Origin: Mycolicibacterium septicum DSM 44393
GTDB taxonomy: Bacteria > Actinomycetota > Actinomycetes > Mycobacteriales > Mycobacteriaceae
Assembly (NCBI RefSeq): GCF_000455325.1
Contig: NZ_HG322951.1
Span: 1,561,370 to 1,625,369 of the forward strand
Direction of reading: 5' to 3'
DNA length: 64,000 nucleotides
The notes under the pieces are model-generated. The model was not told the origin of the DNA and searched no databases. It was given only the letters and a program-made list of their open reading frames with translations. Both the position numbers and the translations under genes were made by a program. Below, piece by piece: positions 1 through 9,350 of the stretch (positions are counted from its first letter, which is position 1; each line of letters opens with the position of its first letter).

Positions 1-144
1 GGGGGTCTTCAGGATCCGGTTGGGGATCGGGTAGTCGTCGGTGGCGTCGGCGCTTGCGATGCCGGCCCCGGCCAGCGCGCCGGCGACGGTGCAGGCGGCC
101 AGGCCGGTGCGGATCAGGTTACTGACACTCTTGCGGTTCGACAT
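1..144 (-). CDS. DUF5078 / Rv0455c-like secreted protein (5' part only)
   Basis: Only the first 48 codons lie in the window; the gene runs off the left edge. The start ATG is at 144-142. The sequence opens with a basic n-region (MSNRKS), a hydrophobic core and an A-S-A-D signal-peptidase-like end near residue 33. The mature start TDDYPIPNRILKT matches my memory of the mycobacterial DUF5078 family, whose M. tuberculosis member Rv0455c is a small periplasmic protein reported to be needed for siderophore secretion. The gene follows mmpS-mmpL-DUF732 on the same strand with a 16-bp gap, so it is probably the last visible gene of that operon. Family assignment rests on a short N-terminus; a role in export by the adjacent MmpL is inference. 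Confidence 0.7.
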   Translation of the reverse strand, partial: MSNRKSVSNLIRTGLAACTVAGALAGAGIASADATDDYPIPNRILKTP

Positions 145-160
145 GTTGCTCCAAAGTCGT

Positions 161-490
161 TCAGTGCGCGGCTTGTTCGTAGACGAAGCGCTGATCGGGG
201 CAGTAGTAGTTGATGGCGGTGCCCAGGAACTGCCACGACTGAGCGTCGGTGCTGTCCTTGGCCAGTTGCTTCTTCACGAAACCGACCGAGTCCTGGGCAT
301 TGTGGTCGACGCCGTTGTGCAACCGCTTGCACATGAGCTTGCCGATCCAGGCGTTGTAGTCCTTCTGCCCGTAGATCCCGAAGGTGTGCAACTCGTTGGC
401 GAACTCCGTGTCCGGATCGGCATTAGCCGGCGCCGAGAGCGCGAGACTGGTTGCCGCACAGAACGACAGGGCGATCAGCATACGTTTCAT
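161..490 (-). CDS. DUF732 secreted protein
   Basis: This 109-aa protein has a signal peptide ([20 protein letters not shown], cleavage near ANA-DP at about residue 25). A mature domain of about 80 residues carries two cysteines, in KLMCKRL and NYYCPDQ, which could form a disulphide. This is the pattern of DUF732, a mycobacterial family of small secreted proteins of unknown function. The ATG shares one base with the mmpL stop (TGATG), so translation is coupled to mmpL. I infer an exported partner of the MmpS/MmpL complex; no enzymatic motif is visible. Confidence 0.85.
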   Translation of the reverse strand: MKRMLIALSFCAATSLALSAPANADPDTEFANELHTFGIYGQKDYNAWIGKLMCKRLHNGVDHNAQDSVGFVKKQLAKDSTDAQSWQFLGTAINYYCPDQRFVYEQAAH

Positions 491-3408
491 CAGACCAGGG
501 CCTCCTCGGGTTCGCGCTGAATGGGCTTCGGCCAGGGCTGCGGCACCGGACGCTGGCGGACGCGTTGCGGCCACCAGAACCAGCGCCCGAGCAGCGTGGC
601 GATGGACGGTGTCATCAGCGATCTGACGACGAGGGTGTCGAACAGCAGGCCCAGGCCGATGGTCGTGCCGACCTGACCGATGACGATCAGGCTGCTGACT
701 GCCATCGAAGCCATGGTGAAGGCGAAGACCAAGCCTGCGGAGGTGACCACGGCACCGGTGCCGACCATGGCCCGGATGATTCCGGTCTTCAGCCCGGCGT
801 GGATCTCCTCCTTTATTCGTGAGACGAGTAGCAGGTTGTAGTCCGCGCCCACGGCCAGCAGGACGATGACCGACATCGGCATCACCATCCAATGCAATGG
901 GATTCCCACGATGTGCTGCCAGAGCAGTACCGACAACCCGAAGGCCGAGGCAAGGCTCAGCACCACCGTGCCGACGATCACCGCGGAGGCCACCACCGCA
1001 CGGGTGAGCACCAACATGATGATGAAGATCAGGATCAGTGCCGCCGCGGCGACGATGATCAGGTCGTAGTCGGCGCCCTGCTGCATGTCGTTGTAGGTCG
1101 CCGAGCTACCGCCGAGGTAGATCTTGGATCCCTCGAGCGGGGTCCCCTTGATGGCGTCGGCCGCTGCGATCTTGAGCGGTGCGATGCGTGCGGTGCCTTC
1201 GGGAGTCAGCGGGTCACCCTGGTGAATGATGGTGAACCGCACCGCATGTCCGTCGGGCGACATGAACAGCTTGATGCCCCGCTTGAAGTCCTCGGTCTCG
1301 AACGCCTCCGGCGGCAGGTAGAACGAATCGTCGTTCTTGGCCGTATCGAACGCTTCGCTCATGGCGGTGGCGGTGTTCTGCATCGCCATCGTCTGATCCT
1401 GTTGGGCCTTCTGCACCTGGTACTGGTTGAGCAGCACTTCCTTCTGGTGCTTCATCGACTGGATCTGCCGCGGCATGGTGGCGACCATCTTCGGCATCAG
1501 ATCGGCCATGCGCTGCATCTCGGGAACCAGGTCCTGGAAGTCGTCCGACATCGTGTTGATGCCGTCGAGCGCGTCGAAGATCGACCGGATCGACCAGCAC
1601 ATCGGGATGTCGAAGCAGTGCGGCTCCCAGTAGAGGTAGTTGCGGAGCGGCCGGAACTGGTCGTCGAAGTCCGCGAGGTGGTCCCGGACGTCGTTCATGT
1701 CGCCGGACGTCGTCTTCATCTTGTCGGCCATGCGCTGCGACACCGCTGCCAGATCCGTCTGGATCGACATCATCTCGGTCATGGCATCGATGCTGGTCTG
1801 CAGATCGTCGGCCTGGTCGAGCAGATTCTGCAGATTGGTCTGCGCATAGTCGTTGTTCATCAGCTGGGTCGTGCCGCTCTGGCCCAGCGTGTACGGGATC
1901 GTCGAGTGCTTGATCGGATCGCCGTCGGGACGGGTGATGGTCTGCACCTGGGCGATTCCGTGCACGCTCTTGAGTGCCTTGGCGATCTTGTCGATCACCA
2001 GGAAATCGGCCGGGTTACGCAGATCGCGATCGGACTCGATCATCATCAGGTCCGGGTTCATCTTGGCCTGCGAGAAGTGCCGGAACGCGGCGTCGTATCC
2101 GACGTTCGTCCCGACGTCCTTGGGCAGGAAGATGCGGTCGTTGTAGGTGGTGTGGTAGCCGGGCAGCGCCAGCAGGCCGATCAGCGCTGCGACGATGGCG
2201 CACACCAGGATTGCGCCCGGCCAGCGAACCGTGGCGGTGCCCACCCGGTGCCATCCGCGGGACTTCGAAAACCGCTTGGGCTCAAGGATCTTGCCGAATC
2301 GGCTCATCACCGAGATGACGGCAGGCCCGAGGGTCAGTGCCATGGCGACGACCATCGTCATTCCGATCGCCAGTGGAATGCCCATGGTCTGGAAGTACGG
2401 CAGGCGGGTGAAGTGCAGGCAGAACGTCGCGCCGGCGATGGTCAGACCTGACGCGAGCACGACATGGGCCGTGCCGTGGAACATGTCGTAGTAGGCCGCT
2501 TCCTTGTCCTCGCCGGCTCTTCGTGCTTCCTGATATCGGCCGATCAGGAAGATCGCGTAGTCGGTGGCCGCGGCGATGGCCAAGGTCACCAGCATGTTGG
2601 TCGCGAACGTCGTGAGACCGAAGAAGTTCTGATAGCCCAGTAGCGCGACGAGGCCACGGGCGCCGGACAATTCGAGCACGACCATCACCAGCACGATCAG
2701 GGTGGTGATGATCGACCGGTAGACGCCCAGCAGCATCACCGCGATGACGCCGAAGGTGACGAGCTCGATCAGCTCCATGCTCTCGTCGCCGACGATGTTC
2801 TGGTCGGTGCTGGACGCCGCGGATCCGGTGACGTACGCCTTCACGCCGTCGGGTGCGGGGCTTTCGGAGGCGATGCGCCGCACCGCCTCCACCGACTCGT
2901 TGGCCAGTGTCTCGCCCTGGTCGCCGGCGATGTAGACCTGCACGTAGGCGGCCTTGCCGTCGCGGCTCTGCGCGCCCTTGGCGGTCAGGGTGTCGCCCCA
3001 GAAGTCCTGCACATGCTGCACGTGGGTGGTGTCCGCGCGCAGGTCACGCACCATCTTGTCGTAGAAGACGTGCGCCTCGAGGCCCAGCGGCTTGTCGCCT
3101 TCGAGCACGACCATCACCGAGCTGCTGGTGTCGTACTCCTGGAACTTCTTGCCGACCTCTTTGATGGCGATCATCGACGGTGCGTCGTTGGGGCTCATCG
3201 ACACCGCGCGCATCTTCCCGACGACCTCGAGCTGAGGGACGACGGTGTTGAGCAGTGCGACGATCACGATCCACGCCAGGATGATCGGCAGTGCGAACGT
3301 GCGGATGAGTCGCGGGATCAGTGGGCGCGGAGGTGCCGCATGGCGCCCCGTCGCGATGGCGTCGGTCGGGGTGTCGTCCGTCTGGGTTTCTTCCCTGCGG
3401 CTGCTCAT
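490..3408 (-). CDS. mmpL: MmpL family RND transporter
   Basis: A 972-residue inner-membrane RND exporter of the MmpL family. After a polar N-terminus of about 35 residues comes a first membrane helix (about 35-57), then a large periplasmic loop, a bundle of helices from about 195 to 385, a second loop (about 410-745) with a long Gln/Met-rich coiled-coil stretch, and a C-terminal helix bundle (about 750-925). The long second-loop coiled coil resembles the MmpL4/MmpL5 group. The start chosen, MSSRREETQ, overlaps the mmpS stop by 4 bp (ATGA). Members of this group export siderophores, lipids or drugs; the substrate here cannot be read from sequence. The divergent TetR gene and operator suggest inducible expression. 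Confidence 0.93.
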   Translation of the reverse strand: MSSRREETQTDDTPTDAIATGRHAAPPRPLIPRLIRTFALPIILAWIVIVALLNTVVPQLEVVGKMRAVSMSPNDAPSMIAIKEVGKKFQEYDTSSSVMVVLEGDKPLGLEAHVFYDKMVRDLRADTTHVQHVQDFWGDTLTAKGAQSRDGKAAYVQVYIAGDQGETLANESVEAVRRIASESPAPDGVKAYVTGSAASSTDQNIVGDESMELIELVTFGVIAVMLLGVYRSIITTLIVLVMVVLELSGARGLVALLGYQNFFGLTTFATNMLVTLAIAAATDYAIFLIGRYQEARRAGEDKEAAYYDMFHGTAHVVLASGLTIAGATFCLHFTRLPYFQTMGIPLAIGMTMVVAMALTLGPAVISVMSRFGKILEPKRFSKSRGWHRVGTATVRWPGAILVCAIVAALIGLLALPGYHTTYNDRIFLPKDVGTNVGYDAAFRHFSQAKMNPDLMMIESDRDLRNPADFLVIDKIAKALKSVHGIAQVQTITRPDGDPIKHSTIPYTLGQSGTTQLMNNDYAQTNLQNLLDQADDLQTSIDAMTEMMSIQTDLAAVSQRMADKMKTTSGDMNDVRDHLADFDDQFRPLRNYLYWEPHCFDIPMCWSIRSIFDALDGINTMSDDFQDLVPEMQRMADLMPKMVATMPRQIQSMKHQKEVLLNQYQVQKAQQDQTMAMQNTATAMSEAFDTAKNDDSFYLPPEAFETEDFKRGIKLFMSPDGHAVRFTIIHQGDPLTPEGTARIAPLKIAAADAIKGTPLEGSKIYLGGSSATYNDMQQGADYDLIIVAAAALILIFIIMLVLTRAVVASAVIVGTVVLSLASAFGLSVLLWQHIVGIPLHWMVMPMSVIVLLAVGADYNLLLVSRIKEEIHAGLKTGIIRAMVGTGAVVTSAGLVFAFTMASMAVSSLIVIGQVGTTIGLGLLFDTLVVRSLMTPSIATLLGRWFWWPQRVRQRPVPQPWPKPIQREPEEALV

Positions 3409-3830
3409 GCTGCCTTCACAAAGCAAAAGGTTTGTGCGTTCAATCCAGTAGCCGTTCTCTCTTCTTTGACCTCGTCATCGACGGTGACTCGGCAACTGAT
3501 GCTGTTCCCGTCGCCTTGCGCCAGGATGTTCGGCTGAACCGATGGCAGCGTGGTCTGCAGTGTCAAAGTCCAAGGCAGCGGCACAGTTCCGGTGCGCTGG
3601 GGCTTGCCTTCGAGGTCCATGTAGTTGATGACGGCGGTGCCGCCCGTGCCGAAGATCTCGTACTTCACGAACTTGGGGTTGAAGTCCTCGGCGTTGTCCG
3701 ACGTGGACTCGGTGATGATGACCGGATGTGCGCCGAAGACCTTGCGGACGTTCATCACGATTAGCACGCCGGCCGTCATGGCGATGATGATCAGTACGGG
3801 AAGCCATATTCGCCGGATTGCCTTGGTCAT
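3405..3830 (-). CDS. mmpS: MmpS family transport accessory protein
   Basis: A 141-aa protein with one N-terminal membrane anchor (about residues 8-26) and a periplasmic beta-sandwich-type domain. It has the conserved MmpS features: [23 protein letters not shown], a CRV segment and a C-terminal cysteine in TFCFV. MmpS proteins are periplasmic accessory subunits of the co-encoded MmpL pump. It is the first gene of the mmpS-mmpL-DUF732-DUF5078 operon. Its upstream region holds a perfect palindrome shared with the divergent TetR gene. Confidence 0.93.
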   Translation of the reverse strand: MTKAIRRIWLPVLIIIAMTAGVLIVMNVRKVFGAHPVIITESTSDNAEDFNPKFVKYEIFGTGGTAVINYMDLEGKPQRTGTVPLPWTLTLQTTLPSVQPNILAQGDGNSISCRVTVDDEVKEERTATGLNAQTFCFVKAA

Positions 3831-3965
3831 TGCGGCTGCCCCGGGGGGAGGGCCGCGGCGGGCTTATCGCTGACGGCTGTCAATGTGGGCCTCCCGACGT
3901 TTCGATGCGTTCGCGACGACCTGGCTGTTAGGCGGCCTACGCAGTTCGAGCGTAAAGTTAGCCGA

Positions 3966-3992
3966 ATAAGTGGATAGGATCAATCCACTTAT
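3966..3992. promoter_or_regulatory. Probable TetR operator between mmpS and tetR
   Basis: A perfect 10-bp inverted repeat, ATAAGTGGAT - 7 bp - ATCCACTTAT, lies 26 bp before the tetR start and 136 bp before mmpS. A further partial half-site (TCACTTAA, about 4001-4008) follows. Size, symmetry and position in the divergent gap are typical of an autoregulatory TetR site that also controls the efflux operon. No other good palindrome is seen in this gap. Confidence 0.75.
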
Positions 3993-4018
3993 GACCCCGA
4001 TCACTTAAGCTGAGAGAT

Positions 4019-4681
4019 ATGACCGAGGAAACACGTCGCGTGCTGCGTAAGGACGCAGAGCGCAACCGGCAGCGGGTGCTCGACGCCGCGCGGGAACTGT
4101 TTGCCGAGAAAGGTCTTGAAGCGACGCTCAACGACGTCGCGCGTTACGCGAACGTCGGGGTGGGCACGGTCTACCGGCGGTTCGCCACCAAGGAGGAGTT
4201 GCTCGAGGCCATCTTCGTGGACGGTATGGATCAGCTCACCGCATTAGCTGAAATCGCACTGCAGCAAGAAGATTCATGGCAGGGGTTCTCGTGGTACGTC
4301 GAGAGCATGTGCGAGATCACGGCCACCGACCGCGGCTTGCGGGAGATCGCGTTCAGCAAATGCTATGGGGGTGACCGGGTCAAGGCCTGCCAGGAGCGGC
4401 TCGTCCCGGCGCTGACCAAACTCGTCGAGCGGGCGCAGGGCGATGGCTATCTGCGTCCGGAGGTGTCGTCCACGGACATGCCGCTCTTCGGGCTTCTGTC
4501 CGGCACCGTGAGTGAATTCGCCGGACATGTCGACGCCGACCTGTGGCGCCGCTATGTGGCCATCCTCTTGGACGGCATGCGCTACCACGACGACCAGGCA
4601 CCGATTCCGGTGAAAGCGCTCGACAGCGATGAGCTCGATACGGCGATGCAGACGTGGGAACCCGCGGGGCCGCCCCGCTGA
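4019..4681 (+). CDS. TetR/AcrR family transcriptional regulator
   Basis: A 220-aa regulator. The N-terminal helix-turn-helix spans about residues 12-60 (RQRVLDAARELFAEKGLEATLNDVARYANVGVGTVYRRFATKEEL), a textbook TetR domain. The C-terminal ligand-binding domain has no assigned subfamily. It is divergent from mmpS, as Rv0452 is from mmpS4-mmpL4 in M. tuberculosis and as several TetR genes are beside mmpS/mmpL pairs in M. abscessus. It most likely represses mmpS-mmpL and itself through the palindrome at 3966-3992, with relief by an unknown ligand. Confidence 0.93.
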   Translation: MTEETRRVLRKDAERNRQRVLDAARELFAEKGLEATLNDVARYANVGVGTVYRRFATKEELLEAIFVDGMDQLTALAEIALQQEDSWQGFSWYVESMCEITATDRGLREIAFSKCYGGDRVKACQERLVPALTKLVERAQGDGYLRPEVSSTDMPLFGLLSGTVSEFAGHVDADLWRRYVAILLDGMRYHDDQAPIPVKALDSDELDTAMQTWEPAGPPR

Positions 4682-4738
4682 CCGACGCCGGGGTTGGGAC
4701 CCACGTTTCGGAAAAGCCTGTGCGGGCACAATATCGAC

Positions 4739-5599
4739 GTGGCTATCAAAGGTGACTCAGACCCGGGCTCGGATCCATTGTTCTGCGGCGTCGAGCTGGC
4801 CCGGCGTATCGAGAAGGCCGAGGCGGACCTGATCGCGGCGGCGACGCACGCTGCCGGGCAGCGCGGCGCGGACGGGCTGGTTCTGCCCGTCGCCGGCGGG
4901 TACGCATGTTTCGCCGAGGCGGAATCGCCGATGAACAAGGTGGTCGGCCTCGGCTTCGACGGCTTGCCCGATGAAGCGGTGCTGGGTGAGATCGAGCGGG
5001 CCTTCGCGGCCAGGGACAGTGTTACCCGGGTCGAACTGTCCAGCCTTGCCGACCCCGAGACCACCGCGTTGTTGTCCGGCCGCGGCTATGAACTCGTCGA
5101 GTTCGAGAACGTGCTGGGCAGGCCGATTCGCGACGAGCACTCGCCGGTGACCGATGTGCGGGTGCGCCGGGCCGACGACCTCACCGCATGGGTGAACGTC
5201 GTGGTGGAGGGCTTCGCCCATCCCGACGGTGAGGGCCCGATCAGCCATGAGCAGTTTCCCGCCGACATCATCGAGCGGGCCGAACGGGACATGGAAAAGG
5301 CCGGGGCCACCGCGTATATCGCGCTGTGCGACGGAGTCGTCGCCGGCGGCGGGATGATGCGGCTGACCGGCGCCATCGCTCAGCTGGCCGGAGCCGCGAC
5401 GGCGCCCGCCTACCGCCGCCGCGGGGTGCAGGCCGCGCTGTTGGCGGCGCGGCTGGCCGAGGCTGCCGAGGCCGGATGCGAGATCGCCGTGGTGACGACG
5501 GCGCCCGGCTCCAAGTCCCAGCACAATGTCCAGCGCCGGGGCTTCCAGCTGCTCTACACGCGGGCGATCCTGGTGAAACCGGCTGAGGCGGTTCAGTAG
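4739..5599 (+). CDS. GNAT family N-acetyltransferase
   Basis: A 286-aa protein with an N-terminal domain of about 130 residues and a C-terminal GNAT domain. The acetyl-CoA-binding signature is visible as ATAPAYRRRGVQAALLAARLAEA, followed by the C-terminal sequence CEIAVVTTAPGSKSQHNVQRRGFQLLY. The GTG at 4739 is chosen because an AT-rich -10-like element (CACAAT) sits about 6 nt upstream, as in leaderless genes; an ATG at 4694 is the alternative. The acceptor substrate is unknown. The 3' end overlaps the convergent FMN-binding gene by 7 bp. Confidence 0.85.
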   Translation: MAIKGDSDPGSDPLFCGVELARRIEKAEADLIAAATHAAGQRGADGLVLPVAGGYACFAEAESPMNKVVGLGFDGLPDEAVLGEIERAFAARDSVTRVELSSLADPETTALLSGRGYELVEFENVLGRPIRDEHSPVTDVRVRRADDLTAWVNVVVEGFAHPDGEGPISHEQFPADIIERAERDMEKAGATAYIALCDGVVAGGGMMRLTGAIAQLAGAATAPAYRRRGVQAALLAARLAEAAEAGCEIAVVTTAPGSKSQHNVQRRGFQLLYTRAILVKPAEAVQ

Positions 5600-6207
5600 A
5601 GGATCTTGCGCAGGTTGTCCTCGCTGTAATACGCGTCGAGTTCCTCCTGGCTCTGGTCCGGTTTGAAGGCCTTCGCCATCTGCGCCACCGAGGGCACCGC
5701 TGTCGGGTTCCAGCTCTCGGGCTTCCACGTCTCAGAGCGCAGGAATGCCTTGGGGCAGTGGAAGAACACCTCTTCGATCGCGATTTCCAGTGCCAGGATC
5801 GGACGCTTGCCGTCCACCGCCATGGCATCGAAATAGTCGGCGTCGGAAAGTATCCGGGCGGTGCCGTTGATCCGCAGGGTGTCACCGCGGCCGGGGATGA
5901 CGAACACCGTGCCCACGTGCGGGCGCTGCAGCACGTTGAGGAAGCCGTCGACGCGCCGGTTGCCGGGCCGCTCCGGGATCGCGATCGTGGTGTCGTCGAT
6001 GATCTGGACGAAACCCGGCGGATCCCCCTTGGGGGAGACGTCGACGCGGCCGTCGGCATCGGTGGTCGCCACGAAGCCCAGCGGCGACTGCTTGAGCCAG
6101 ACCTGCTGAGCTTCCGACAGGCGGTCGGTCACCTTCTTGGCGACGGCTGCGGTGGGTTGCCCGACGATGGCGCGCAGCTCATCCGCGGAGGTCACTTCTC
6201 GGCGCAT
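5593..6207 (-). CDS. Pyridoxamine 5'-phosphate oxidase-fold (FMN-binding) protein
   Basis: A 204-aa split-barrel flavin-binding protein of the pyridoxamine phosphate oxidase superfamily (MSMEG_1061 type). Typical features are FVATTDADGRVDVSPKGDPPGF, a beta-barrel core with AIPERPGNRRVDGFLNVL, and VGTVFVIPGRGDTLRINGTARI. Such proteins reduce or oxidise small molecules, or bind flavin or F420; the substrate is unknown. ATG 6207 is preceded by CATGAT six bases upstream, a possible leaderless -10. It ends convergently inside the last codons of the GNAT gene. Confidence 0.85.
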   Translation of the reverse strand: MRREVTSADELRAIVGQPTAAVAKKVTDRLSEAQQVWLKQSPLGFVATTDADGRVDVSPKGDPPGFVQIIDDTTIAIPERPGNRRVDGFLNVLQRPHVGTVFVIPGRGDTLRINGTARILSDADYFDAMAVDGKRPILALEIAIEEVFFHCPKAFLRSETWKPESWNPTAVPSVAQMAKAFKPDQSQEELDAYYSEDNLRKILY

Positions 6208-6274
6208 ATCTCCATCATGCCGACGCCGGCAACTGAATTGTCGTGTCGCCGAGTTCGGCGGCCGACGCCCGAGC

Positions 6275-7399
6275 TCAGCCCGCGTAGCGAGTGGCCAGCG
6301 TGCGCCGGTCGAGCTTGCCGATGCCGCGGCGGGGCAACTCGTCGACGATGTGCACCTCTCGTGGTGCCGCGGTGGCATCGAGGGTCCGCGCCACGTGGTC
6401 ACGCAACTCGGCCACATCGGGGGCCGATGAACCCGGGGTCAGCACCAGCGCGGCCACCACCCGCTGGCCGAGACGTTCGTCGGGGACTCCGAAGACCGCG
6501 CACTCGGCGATCGCCGGATGGCCGGCCAGTGCCGATTCGACCAGTTGTGGCAGCACCGTCAACCCGCCGGTGCTGACCGCATCGTCGACCCGGCCCAGCA
6601 CCCGCAGCACACCCGAATCATCGAGGGTGCCAAGGTCATCGGTGCGGAACCAGCCGGGCTCGGCGAACGGGTCGGGGCTGATCGGATTGCGATAGCCTCG
6701 GGCCACGGTGGCGCCGCCCAGCAGGATGCGGGCGGCGGCACCTGATGTCGCCGCCGGGGCGGCTCCGGCGACACGCACCTTCACGCCGTCGAGCGCCACG
6801 CCGTCGTACACGCAGCCGCCCGCGGTCTCGCTCATTCCGTAGGTGCGCACCACGTTCACCCCCGCCGCCTCCGCGCGTTCGGCCACCCCGGCCGGCATCG
6901 GCCCACCGCCGATCAGAACGGCGTCGAGGTCGGCCAGTGCGTCGGCGGCGGCCGGGTCACGCAGGGACTTGTCCAACTGCACCGCCACCAGTGAGGCGTA
7001 GCGGCGTCCACTGCCCAAAGCGGCCACCGCAGAAGGCAACTCGCCCGGATCGAAGGAGGCCGCGATGGTGACCGGCACAGTGCCGGCCAGCGCGCTGCGC
7101 ACCAGAACCTGCAGCCCGGCGATGTGATAGGCGGGCAGGGCGAGCAGCCACCGTCCGTCACCGCCCAGCCGCGCGTGGGTGGCCGCGGCACTGGCCCGCA
7201 GCGCGTCGGCCGTCAGCAGTGCGCCCTTGGGTTTGCCGGTGGTGCCCGAGGTCGAGATCACCACGGCGACGTCGTCGTCGATCTCTTCCCCGGCGCGCAA
7301 AGTGGTTGTCAGCAATGAACTCTGGCGCTCGTCGTCGGCGGGGACGGGCAGGATCGCCGACGCGCGTCCGGCGAGGACGTCATCGAGCACTGCGAGCAA
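6275..7399 (-). CDS. menE: o-Succinylbenzoate-CoA ligase MenE
   Basis: An ANL-superfamily adenylate-forming enzyme of about 374 aa. It activates o-succinylbenzoate to its CoA thioester in menaquinone synthesis. Visible motifs are the P-loop STSGTTGKPKG, YGMSETAGG, WFRTDDLG and a C-terminal RRGIGKLDR lysine motif. The short length (M. tuberculosis MenE is also about 360 aa) and the neighbour DUF3349 gene support orthology with Rv0542c. No ATG fits. TTG at 7399 is preceded by a GGA element; GTG at 7390 is the alternative. The start is therefore uncertain by a few codons. Confidence 0.9.
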   Translation of the reverse strand: MLAVLDDVLAGRASAILPVPADDERQSSLLTTTLRAGEEIDDDVAVVISTSGTTGKPKGALLTADALRASAAATHARLGGDGRWLLALPAYHIAGLQVLVRSALAGTVPVTIAASFDPGELPSAVAALGSGRRYASLVAVQLDKSLRDPAAADALADLDAVLIGGGPMPAGVAERAEAAGVNVVRTYGMSETAGGCVYDGVALDGVKVRVAGAAPAATSGAAARILLGGATVARGYRNPISPDPFAEPGWFRTDDLGTLDDSGVLRVLGRVDDAVSTGGLTVLPQLVESALAGHPAIAECAVFGVPDERLGQRVVAALVLTPGSSAPDVAELRDHVARTLDATAAPREVHIVDELPRRGIGKLDRRTLATRYAG

Positions 7400-7440
7400 C
7401 GTATCCGTCGTGGATCCGACGGTGACGGGGCGGAGGACGG

Positions 7441-7803
7441 CTATGCCGGGCCCCCTGGCTCTTTCGGGTCGTCCCCGTTGTTGCCGGTGGCATCGTCGGC
7501 GTCGCCGGCATCCTCGGCATCGCGCGGATCGTCCAACGGCCACCCCTTGGCCGCCAGCCGCTCGCGCACCCGCTCGACATCCTCGGGGCGGGGCAGTTCG
7601 TCGGTGATCTGGGTGATCAGCACACCGATGTCGATGTGATCGAAGTCACCGCGATCGATGAGATCCCGTGCGACGGCCTTGACTTCGTCGTTGGTCAGGC
7701 GCCGCGCCAGCAGCGCCAACAGCGGCACCCGGTCTGGTCCGGGCACCCCCTCCGGGTACCCGGCATTCAGCCAGGCCGCGATCTTCGCGAGAAAAGCGTT
7801 CAC
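7441..7803 (-). CDS. DUF3349 protein (Rv0543c-like)
   Basis: A 120-aa cytoplasmic protein with the DUF3349 pattern: an N-terminal amphipathic helix (WLNAGYPEGVPGPDRVPLLALLARRLT), an acidic middle region, and an RLAAKGWPLDD ending. An acidic, low-complexity tail (DAEDAGDADDATGNNGDD) follows. It starts with GTG at 7803, with an AGGAG ribosome-binding sequence upstream. It sits just upstream of menE, as Rv0543c does in M. tuberculosis. A second DUF3349 gene lies at 9644-9952 in the opposite orientation. Function is unknown. Confidence 0.88.
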   Translation of the reverse strand: MNAFLAKIAAWLNAGYPEGVPGPDRVPLLALLARRLTNDEVKAVARDLIDRGDFDHIDIGVLITQITDELPRPEDVERVRERLAAKGWPLDDPRDAEDAGDADDATGNNGDDPKEPGGPA

Positions 7804-7834
7804 TGTGCCTACTCCTGATGCACCCGAGCGAGGT

Positions 7835-7865
7835 TCCTCCGGCCATACGAGTTTGAGCCGGAGGA
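7835..7865. promoter_or_regulatory. Hairpin in the divergent DUF3349-pitA gap
   Basis: A perfect 9-bp inverted repeat, TCCTCCGGC and GCCGGAGGA with a 13-nt loop, lies 31 bp upstream of the DUF3349 start. On that gene's strand it would form an RNA hairpin in the leader, or it may be a protein-binding site. The rest of the 265-bp gap up to pitA (7804-8068) shows no other clear element. Confidence 0.4.
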
Positions 7866-8068
7866 CCGCATTGATGGTAGTAGTGCCAGCCGACTCTGGC
7901 TCGCAGTGAATTTATCGGCCGCGCAGGGAACGGCAAACCCGCCCGGCGAACAAACCGGGTTGGCTAGATGAACACTGGGTGAACTCATCCGTAGCGTATC
8001 CGAATTCCCAGGTCAGCGCGGAGTTTCCGGCTGGTCAAAATCGCCAATGGTCCTACAGAATTACCGCC

Positions 8069-9325
8069 ATGAGCGCTGAGCTGATCATTCTGGTGTTGCT
8101 GATAGCAACAGCATTGGCCTTCGATTTCACAAACGGCTTTCACGACACCGGAAACGCGATGGCGACGTCGATCGCCACCGGGGCGTTGAAGCCGAAGACC
8201 GCCGTGATCCTTGCGGGTGTCCTCAACCTGGTCGGCGCATTCCTCTCGGTCGAGGTCGCCGTGACCGTGACCACGTCGGTGCTCAAGATCCAGGACAGCA
8301 AGACGGGGTCGCTGGTATCGGGCATCGATGCGTCGACCGGGCTCACCATCATCTTCGCCGGCCTCATCGGCGGCATCCTCTGGAACCTCCTGACCTGGCT
8401 CTTCGGCATCCCGTCCAGCTCCTCGCATGCGCTCTTCGGCGGGCTGATCGGCGCCGGACTGGCAGCCATCGGGTTGGCCGGGGTCAACTGGTCCGGCGTC
8501 GTCCAGAAGGTGCTCATCCCCGCGATCGCCGCTCCGTTCATCGCCTGCCTGGTCGCGGCCGCCGGAACCTGGCTGGTCTACCGCATCACCCGCAACGTGC
8601 TGAAGAAGCGTCGCGAGCAGGGTTTCCGCTGGGGCCAGATCGCCACCGCCTCACTGGTCGCCCTGTCACACGGCACGAATGACGCTCAGAAGACCATGGG
8701 CGTCATCGCGCTCGCCCTCATCACCACGGGCCACCTGACCGGCAATGTGAAGGAAGACGGCCTGCCGTTCTGGATCATCGCCTCCTGCGCCCTTGCCATC
8801 GGCCTTGGCACCTACATCGGCGGCTGGCGCGTCATCCGCACCCTGGGCAAGGGCCTGGTCGAGATCGAGTCCCCGCAGGGCCTGGCGGCTGAAGCATCCT
8901 CGGCCGCAATCATCCTCAGCTCCAGCGCCGCCGGTATGGCGCTGTCCACCACCCACGTCGCCACCGGCTCGATCCTCGGCAGCGGCGTCGGCAAGCCGGG
9001 CGCCGAGGTGCGCTGGGCGGTTGCCGGGCGCATGGCGATGGCATGGCTGATCACCCTGCCCGCCGCCGGTCTCGTCGGCGCGCTGGCCTTCTGGCTCTCG
9101 CACGGGGTCGAGGCGCTCACCGGGGCGGCACTGGCCGGTGACGGCCTGATCTTCCTGATCCTGATCGCCCTGTCCGGCTACATGTGGTGGCGCGCCCAGC
9201 AGCAGAAGGTCGACCACAAGAACGTCAACGCCGATTGGGATTCCTCCACCAACTCGGTTGTGCCCGCGGAAATCCGCGAGGCCGCCAAGCCCGCCAAGCC
9301 CAGCACCGACAAAGCCGCAGTCTGA
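8069..9325 (+). CDS. pitA: Low-affinity inorganic phosphate transporter (PiT family)
   Basis: A 418-aa, roughly ten-helix PiT permease. Both halves carry the family's repeated signature: DFTNGFHDTGNAMATSIATG near residue 20 and SHGTNDAQKTMG near residue 200. A basic cytoplasmic segment (RNVLKKRREQGFRWG) joins the halves and a polar tail ends the protein. The start ATG 8069 (MSAELIILV) is preferred to in-frame codons upstream, which would add a hydrophilic leader. It is equivalent to Rv0545c but transcribed rightward here, away from menE, whereas in M. tuberculosis all these genes share one strand. It forms an operon with the next two genes. Confidence 0.95.
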   Translation: MSAELIILVLLIATALAFDFTNGFHDTGNAMATSIATGALKPKTAVILAGVLNLVGAFLSVEVAVTVTTSVLKIQDSKTGSLVSGIDASTGLTIIFAGLIGGILWNLLTWLFGIPSSSSHALFGGLIGAGLAAIGLAGVNWSGVVQKVLIPAIAAPFIACLVAAAGTWLVYRITRNVLKKRREQGFRWGQIATASLVALSHGTNDAQKTMGVIALALITTGHLTGNVKEDGLPFWIIASCALAIGLGTYIGGWRVIRTLGKGLVEIESPQGLAAEASSAAIILSSSAAGMALSTTHVATGSILGSGVGKPGAEVRWAVAGRMAMAWLITLPAAGLVGALAFWLSHGVEALTGAALAGDGLIFLILIALSGYMWWRAQQQKVDHKNVNADWDSSTNSVVPAEIREAAKPAKPSTDKAAV

Positions 9326-9350
9326 CCGGATCTGACTAAGGAATCTGCTG

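Noticed and set aside
892..2451. Long open frame (over 500 codons) on the plus strand opposite mmpL
   Set aside because: It has the Arg/His/Asp-rich composition of an antisense shadow of a GC-rich gene and lies fully inside the well-supported mmpL.
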